A stretch of DNA of 64,000 bases, from the NCBI GenBank assembly GCA_013396635.1, contig WBMW01003187.1, positions 227,191-291,190 of the forward strand, given 5' to 3'. Positions within the stretch are counted from its first letter, which is position 1. The number at the start of each line of letters is the position of its first letter. Of the stretch, positions 62,601 to 64,000 are shown piece by piece. The DNA is from Penelope pileata. Taxonomy: Eukaryota > Chordata > Aves > Galliformes > Cracidae. Under the pieces are notes generated by a model. That model did no database searches, was not told the DNA's origin, and was given only the letters and a program-made list of their open reading frames with translations. The translations under genes were made by a program, and so were the position numbers.

Positions 62601-63935
62601 TGCTCAGGCCACACCTGCGCAGCAGAGCAGAGGAAACACGACTCTGTGCCTCCTATGGAGCCGTGCTGCCCTTTGCCTGCCTGCCCCACGGGTTCTCATC
62701 AATGGGGCCCTGGTGTCCCACAACAGGCCCACTGCTCTTACAGGGGTGACAGCTGGAGCTGGTTCAGCAGCACTGACATAGCACCGCTGCAACTTGCATT
62801 GTCAGAAAACTGCCCAAAAACACTGCTGTCACTCAGGAAAGAACTCAGGGGCGACCTTTTTCTCGTAGGTAAAGCTACAGATCCAGCCCAGTGACTGTCC
62901 AGTTGCATTCTGCAGAGGGACACAGCTCTTATTTGTCACGACGTGGGCCCCCTCGTACTCCCCACACTTGTGCACGAAGCAGCTTGGCCACGGTTTGCTA
63001 CAGGAAGTCCAACAAAAGCTGGAGGCCAGCGCATCTGTTTCCTCACAGCTGTTTCCCCAACACCCACCTTGACACAGCTCTGCTGTGGGGCGAGAGCTCC
63101 GGCAAGGAGAGGTTTGAGTGGAAGCGGTCGGATTTCCCTTCCATGGGAGGTTTGGGAGGAGAAGGAATCAGCCAAAGAGTTTTCCTGGGATGGTGTGACC
63201 GGAAAGCTGTACCACGGGCAACACAGCGGGGCCTCCTGAAAGCGCAGGGGTGCTGCAGGAGCTCTGCTTGGACAGCCCCGTGAAGAAAAGGAAGGGGGAC
63301 AGCAAGCTCGTGCGCTGCCTCCTGGCTGGCAGACCATCCCCATGTCGATAGCAATAAGCAAACAAGTTCAGCACACAATTGATATTAAAGAGAAATCAAG
63401 TCTACACGATATTTAAAGTGAACACATGGGAAACGGGCGCCGAGGAACAACGTGTGCCACACCATTTCTGCAGGGCACTGCAACCCCGCAGGAATTAGCT
63501 CTGATTCAATGCCCGGTGGCTGTGGGACAGACCCCAGCCCTGCGGCTCAGGGCTAATGCACACTGCTCCCCCAACACCGCCAAACACACACTGGGCACTC
63601 CGCTCTGTCTTCAGAAAGTTAATCCACAAATAACTGTGGAAAAAAAAAACCCAAAAAGTTCCACTCGCACGCTCTTTATTTACTTCCAACAAACGCCGCT
63701 TACCCATAACAACGTCCCGGAGCCACCAGCAGCCAGACGGGCGGGATACTGCCCGCGCTGCCGGGCCGAGTGCCAGAAGTCCTTTTCCTCAGTTTTTCTT
63801 CCTTTTCTTTCCCTCCTTTCCCCCCCTCTCACCCGCGTGCACCCATTCACCGGGACCCCGAGCCCAGCAGCGCTCCCCGCCCCGCCGCTCACCGCCGGCC
63901 GCCTCGGGCAGCGTGGAGACCGAGGTCTGCCCCAT
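5031..63935 (-). CDS. PHACTR2: PHACTR2, phosphatase and actin regulator 2 (exons 1-9, 3' end outside window)
   Basis: Nine exons on the minus strand join into one frame of 537 codons plus one base, with no stop. Coding pieces are 63893-63935, 35895-36062, 28225-28305, 25392-25550, 14353-14589, 10497-11010, 8888-9084, 7015-7171 and 5031-5086. Every intron checked starts GT and ends AG, and the phases (1,1,1,1,1,2,1,2,1) match across each junction. Family features in order: basic FKPWKWRKKK (residues 51-60), N-terminal RPEL (about 72-93), proline-rich stretch (about 310-325), acidic stretch (443-461), then RPEL repeats at about 473-498 and 513-536. PHACTR proteins bind G-actin through RPEL motifs and PP1 through the C terminus. 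VDGLDKASIANSDG and GKLSTIGKIFKPWKWRKKKT single out PHACTR2 from paralogues, from my memory of the mammalian protein. The mammalian protein is about 634 residues, so about 95 codons are missing to the left. Confidence 0.95.
5087..7014 (-). other. PHACTR2: PHACTR2 intron 8 (1.9 kb)
   Basis: Intron that splits the second C-terminal RPEL repeat between its lead-in helix and RPxxxEL core. No transposon or RNA gene was recognised. A 139-codon minus-strand open frame (5373-5792) has no splice or family support. Confidence 0.87.
7015..7171 (-). CDS. PHACTR2: PHACTR2 exon 8, first C-terminal RPEL repeat and part of the second
   Basis: The exon is 157 nt, phase 1 in and phase 2 out, with a long pyrimidine tract before the CAG acceptor and a GTATCA donor. 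It encodes residues 467-518. IRRRDTLAIKLGNRPSKKEL followed by EDKNIL is a full RPEL actin-binding repeat (RPxxxEL core at 486-492). A second repeat starts with IGTKLVR and is interrupted by intron 8 within the Arg519 codon. The sequence is almost identical to mammalian PHACTR2 as I know it; one visible change is His at 511 where I recall Gln. Confidence 0.97.
7172..8887 (-). other. PHACTR2: PHACTR2 intron 7 (1.7 kb)
   Basis: Intron between exons 7 and 8. Its 3' end (7172-7195) carries a strong pyrimidine tract on the minus strand. Bases 7950-8800 are less AT-rich than the flanks but show no recognisable repeat or exon. Confidence 0.87.
8888..9084 (-). CDS. PHACTR2: PHACTR2 exon 7, acidic segment before the C-terminal RPEL repeats
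   Basis: The exon is 197 nt, phase 2 in and phase 1 out, with acceptor TTAACAG and donor GTAAGC. It encodes residues 401-466. The conserved block SDSDSDGPILYTDD (from residue 442) is the clearest match to mammalian PHACTR2; it runs into seven consecutive Asp codons. The seven Asp come from an uninterrupted GAT trinucleotide repeat, so the tract may vary in length between individuals. Other strands and frames through this repeat give His or Met runs that are only shadows. Confidence 0.95.
8905..8926 (-). repeat. PHACTR2: Coding GAT trinucleotide repeat (seven Asp codons)
   Basis: Seven pure GAT codons in PHACTR2 exon 7 encode Asp454-Asp460 directly after the conserved GPILYT. The purity of the repeat suggests replication slippage rather than codon-by-codon selection. 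Confidence 0.93.
9085..10496 (-). other. PHACTR2: PHACTR2 intron 6 (1.4 kb)
   Basis: Short intron between the central exons 6 and 7. It contains a CR1 3' end (10103-10286) and, just before it, an A-rich low-complexity stretch with repeated AAACC units (about 9981-10010). No further coding exon is needed, since exons 6 and 7 join in phase. Confidence 0.87.
10103..10286 (-). mobile_element. CR1 LINE 3' end
   Basis: Read on the minus strand, this is the 3' terminal part of CR1: a CCCTGGAGGTGTCAAGGCC-type block, GGTCCCTTCCAACC and a tail of ATTCTATG/ATTCTGTG octamers (plus strand 10103-10130). It is heavily 5'-truncated, as typical for CR1, and lies in the same orientation as PHACTR2 in intron 6, between exons 6 and 7. 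It is non-coding. Confidence 0.92.
10497..11010 (-). CDS. PHACTR2: PHACTR2 exon 6, central Ser/Pro-rich region
   Basis: This is the largest exon here: 514 nt, entering at phase 1 and leaving at phase 2, with acceptor TATTTTAG and donor GTGAGA. It encodes residues 230-400. It opens with a serine-rich KSSSSPSPSSTSS block and KASKETSSKSGT, which match mammalian PHACTR2 in style and partly in sequence. A basic GTPRGKKKPGKQ stretch follows, then acidic segments and a polyproline run (PPPPPTAPPPPPFP, about residues 310-325). The second half is weakly conserved relative to what I recall of the mammalian protein, so its assignment rests mainly on the open frame, splice sites and phase. Confidence 0.9.
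11011..14352 (-). other. PHACTR2: PHACTR2 intron 5 (3.3 kb)
   Basis: AT-rich intron between exons 5 and 6. I recognise no transposon, RNA gene or additional exon in it. Confidence 0.85.
14353..14589 (-). CDS. PHACTR2: PHACTR2 exon 5, proline/lysine-rich linker
   Basis: The exon is 237 nt, phase 1 at both ends, with acceptor TCCATAG and donor GTGAGT. It encodes residues 151-229. Visible features are the repeated PKSKPKPKKTPQPPK block, an SHKGNEAPHPKKKGKAPAKQ stretch and PPLPPPKPTS, which resemble the corresponding KPRPKPKPKKSPVPPK and PVPPPKPTS segments of mammalian PHACTR2. This is a basic, proline-rich, probably disordered region that could bind SH3 or WW domains (inference). An AG two bases inside the exon was rejected as the acceptor because it would put a stop in frame. 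Confidence 0.93.
20688..21719. mobile_element. Galluhop-type mariner MITE, interrupted by a CR1
   Basis: The two ends are inverted copies (GGTTGCTCCAAAATTAATGC at the left; reverse complement of GCATTACTTTTGGAGCAGCC at the right), flanked by TA, the mariner target site. The internal sequence matches the second copy at 56702-57250 in opposite orientation. After removing the CR1 at 20838-21310, about 559 bp remain, close to the 549 bp of the intact copy, so both belong to the same internally deleted, non-autonomous form. The residual open frames encode no complete transposase. Confidence 0.88.
20838..21310 (+). mobile_element. CR1 LINE 3' portion inserted into Galluhop
   Basis: It starts in the end of ORF2 (GACATGGACCTGTTGGAGC, then the AGGCTGAGAGAGCTGGGG block) and continues through the 3' UTR (CCATCCCTGGAGACATTCAAGG, GGTCCCTTCCAACTC) to a terminal CTATGATTCATTCT. 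It is 5'-truncated with the 3' end kept, as expected for CR1. Galluhop sequence resumes directly on both sides (GTGCATT... and ...ATTTTCACCAGTGACGAAC), with a short shared ATTC at the junctions. This shows that CR1 arrived after the Galluhop copy. Confidence 0.92.
24513..24532. repeat. Poly-T tract of 20 bases
   Basis: An uninterrupted run of 20 T in intron 4 (20 A in the PHACTR2 sense). No retrotransposed sequence is recognised beside it, so it is listed as a simple repeat. Confidence 0.9.
24741..24766. repeat. Perfect 11-bp inverted repeat (hairpin)
   Basis: ATCTACAGACA is followed by a 4-base TTAT spacer and its exact reverse complement TGTCTGTAGAT. The 3' arm and following bases recur in altered form about 50 bases later (TGTCTGTAATTACACATTATTATG). 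It lies in an AT-rich part of intron 4. Confidence 0.8.
25392..25550 (-). CDS. PHACTR2: PHACTR2 exon 4, acidic linker
   Basis: The exon is 159 nt, phase 1 at both ends, with acceptor TTTCAG and donor GTAAATG. It encodes residues 98-150, beginning DGDVTVNFETSNGHTVAIGE and ending in a charged Glu/Lys-rich tail (about residues 137-150). The start aligns with the DGDVTVNFENSNGH segment of mammalian PHACTR2. No folded domain is recognisable; the composition (Glu, Lys, Ser, Asp) points to a disordered linker between the N-terminal RPEL motif and the proline-rich region. Confidence 0.93.
25551..28224 (-). other. PHACTR2: PHACTR2 intron 3 (2.7 kb)
   Basis: The intron holds an MIR-like remnant near 27350-27475. 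It also holds a pyrimidine-rich stretch on the plus strand (about 26100-27010), which keeps several chance open frames free of stops. No exon was recognised. Confidence 0.85.
27350..27475. repeat. MIR/L2-core-like ancient repeat remnant
   Basis: CACAGATGGGCAAATTGAGG, then a TGTCTTG-like step, GTCACAGACAGTGGCAGAAA and AAGAAGCC follow the order of the widespread ancient SINE core (cagatgagcaaactgaggca...tgacttg...gtcacacagcaggtcagtgg). Divergence is high; the family name is a guess from pattern only. Confidence 0.4.
28225..28305 (-). CDS. PHACTR2: PHACTR2 exon 3, N-terminal RPEL motif
   Basis: The exon is 81 nt, phase 1 at both ends, with acceptor TTCTTTAG and donor GTGATA. It encodes residues 71-97 and includes ERKISTRQSREELIRRGVLK, the N-terminal RPEL-type actin-binding motif of the PHACTR family. 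The usual Arg-Pro is replaced by Arg-Gln in this first motif, which is also true of the family members I know. Because its length is a multiple of three and both phases are equal, skipping the exon would remove the whole motif without a frameshift. Confidence 0.95.
30625..30690. repeat. Possible MIR-like ancient repeat remnant
   Basis: CATTTTACAGATTAGAAAAT with a second CAGATTAGAAGCTTAAGGCC nearby resembles the same ancient SINE core (cattttacagatgaggaaac). Weak; the boundaries are approximate. Confidence 0.3.
35611..35650. repeat. (TAAA)n microsatellite
   Basis: About nine uninterrupted TAAA units in intron 2, roughly 245 bases downstream of the exon 2 donor. Probably length-polymorphic. 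Confidence 0.95.
35895..36062 (-). CDS. PHACTR2: PHACTR2 exon 2, basic N-terminal region
   Basis: The exon is 168 nt with phase 1 at both ends. The acceptor is TTTATGCAG and the donor is GTATGC. It encodes residues 15-70, starting VDGLDKASIANSDG. It contains SQTPPFKRKGK and the family hallmark KIFKPWKWRKKK (about residues 49-60), a lysine/arginine/tryptophan-rich segment that in PHACTR proteins is linked to nuclear import and membrane binding, just ahead of the N-terminal RPEL motif. The near-identity of this exon to mammalian PHACTR2 is the best single piece of evidence for the gene name. The open frame runs upstream of the acceptor by a few codons, but the AG and the phase match with exon 1 define the boundary. 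Confidence 0.96.
37105..37185. repeat. MIR-like ancient repeat remnant
   Basis: CCCATTTTACAGATGGAAAA followed by TATGAGGCACAGAACAGTTAAGTG matches the ancient SINE core motif (cccattttacagatgaggaaactgaggcacagagaggttaagtg) over about 45 bases. The rest of the unit is not clear. Confidence 0.5.
38170..38400 (+). mobile_element. Old, decayed CR1 3' region
   Basis: Weak but ordered similarity to the CR1 3' region: ACACAAGGAGGAGTGAGGGCTACAAG, ACTTCCAGGAGG, CACTGGAGCAGGTTGGGA, CCCCTGGAGGTTTTTA and GACTGGACTGTATCACCTCC occur in the expected order and spacing. Divergence is much greater than in the copies at 10103 and 20838, so this is probably an older subfamily. Ends are approximate. Confidence 0.7.
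45807..45839 (+). repeat. 33-bp sequence repeated at 52863 (copy 1)
   Basis: This 33-base stretch around AGTAACAGAGATGTGGGAGG matches 52863-52895 at 31 of 33 positions in the same orientation. The flanks do not match. Both copies are in intron 1, about 7 kb apart. Confidence 0.75.
49748..49798. repeat. Tandem repeat, three units of 16-18 bp
   Basis: CAGTACTTAGCTTC occurs three times in succession, with units of 18, 17 and 16 bases differing only at the junction bases. A small minisatellite-like expansion in intron 1. Confidence 0.9.
52863..52895 (+). repeat. 33-bp sequence repeated at 45807 (copy 2)
   Basis: Second copy of the sequence described at 45807, with two substitutions. No known repeat family was recognised for either copy. 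Confidence 0.75.
56702..57250. mobile_element. Galluhop-type mariner MITE, uninterrupted copy
   Basis: Terminal inverted repeats are visible: GGGTTGGCCTGAAAGTAATG at the left and the reverse complement of CATTACCTCCGGAGCAACCT at the right, sharing an inner AATGCCTCCTAT, with TA at both ends. The 549-bp interior is collinear, in inverse orientation, with the copy at 20688-21719. It holds degraded transposase-derived frames up to 162 codons long with no complete transposase, so it is non-autonomous. It lies deep in intron 1. Confidence 0.9.
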
Positions 63936-64000
63936 GGCTCCGCCGGGACGATCCCGCTCAGGCCGCCAGCCGGGCGCGCACCCTCCGCCGCCGCTGCTCC
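63700..64000 (-). promoter_or_regulatory. PHACTR2: CpG island covering PHACTR2 first exon and core promoter region (truncated at window edge)
   Basis: Base composition rises sharply to the right of about 63700 and CG dinucleotides become frequent, most of all from 63860 to 64000, where CCGCCG-type repeats occur. The start codon at 63935-63933 lies within it. A GC-box-like GGGGCGGGG reads on the minus strand just inside intron 1 (about 63873-63885). The 65 bases to the right of the ATG are GC-rich presumptive 5' UTR, and the transcription start lies at or beyond the window edge. No TATA box is visible, as usual for CpG-island promoters. Its upstream part cannot be seen. Confidence 0.75.
63893..63935 (-). 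CDS. PHACTR2: PHACTR2 exon 1, start codon and first 14 codons
   Basis: This first coding exon reads MGQTSVSTLPEAAG plus one base of the next codon (phase 1), then a GTGAGC donor. The start is chosen because ATG sits in a strong Kozak context (G at -3, G at +4: GAGCCATGG), because the peptide closely resembles the MGQTSVSTLS start of the long mammalian isoform, and because the split codon joins exon 2 as Val15. The exon lies in a dense CpG island, as expected for a promoter-proximal exon. Gly2 makes N-myristoylation conceivable, but residue 6 is Val rather than the favoured Ser/Thr. An alternative first exon giving a short N terminus (MDNA- in mammals) was not located. Confidence 0.88.

Larger units (their letters stand above)
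36063..63892 (-). other. PHACTR2: PHACTR2 intron 1 (27.8 kb)
   Basis: This long first intron runs from the GTGAGC donor at 63892 to the TGCAG acceptor at 36063. Recognisable contents are a complete non-autonomous Galluhop element (56702-57250), a decayed CR1 piece (about 38170-38400), an MIR-like trace (about 37105-37185), a three-unit tandem repeat (49748-49798), a 33-bp sequence present twice (45807 and 52863), and a CpG-enriched patch (58590-58840). Bases 62400-63350 are also rather GC-rich. I saw no exon in it. An alternative first exon could be hidden here but none can be supported from sequence alone. Confidence 0.85.

Noticed and set aside
62463..63361. Several GC-rich open frames of 98-143 codons near the promoter
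   Set aside because: High GC lowers stop frequency; the frames overlap on both strands and none has splice or family support.
1..64000. CRISPR arrays, tRNA/rRNA genes, bacterial operons, viral genes or a novel defence system
   Set aside because: None is visible; the window is explained by one vertebrate gene with introns and transposon relics.

Overview
This window is vertebrate nuclear DNA, almost certainly from a galliform bird and most likely chicken. It has short exons with GT/AG splice sites separated by long introns, CR1 retrotransposon fragments with octamer tails, and two copies of a Galluhop-type mariner element, a family described from chicken. I see no Alu- or L1-type mammalian repeats and nothing prokaryotic.

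One gene fills the window. It is PHACTR2 (phosphatase and actin regulator 2), transcribed on the minus strand from a CpG-rich promoter at the right edge (about 63700-64000). Nine coding exons were placed from splice sites, reading phase and family resemblance: 63893-63935, 35895-36062, 28225-28305, 25392-25550, 14353-14589, 10497-11010, 8888-9084, 7015-7171 and 5031-5086. They join in one open frame of 537 codons plus one base. The start codon, the basic FKPWKWRKKK region, the N-terminal RPEL motif, a proline-rich centre, an acidic SDSDSDGPILYTD segment and the first two C-terminal RPEL repeats are present. The third C-terminal RPEL repeat and the PP1-binding C terminus (about 95 codons expected) must lie left of base 1.

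The rest is intron. Right to left: intron 1 (27.8 kb) carries an intact non-autonomous Galluhop, a decayed CR1 and a CpG-enriched patch. Intron 2 carries a (TAAA)n tract and traces of old MIR-like repeats. Intron 4 carries a Galluhop split by a later CR1 insertion, a poly-T tract and a perfect 11-bp hairpin. Intron 6 carries a CR1 3' end. Intron 9, open at the left edge, carries an unusual CR1 piece that lacks its 3' end.

The gene product is expected to bind G-actin through RPEL motifs and protein phosphatase 1 through its C terminus, linking actin dynamics to dephosphorylation. No operon, CRISPR array, structural RNA gene or new multi-gene system was seen. The open frames outside the exons look like chance frames in introns or pieces of transposons.
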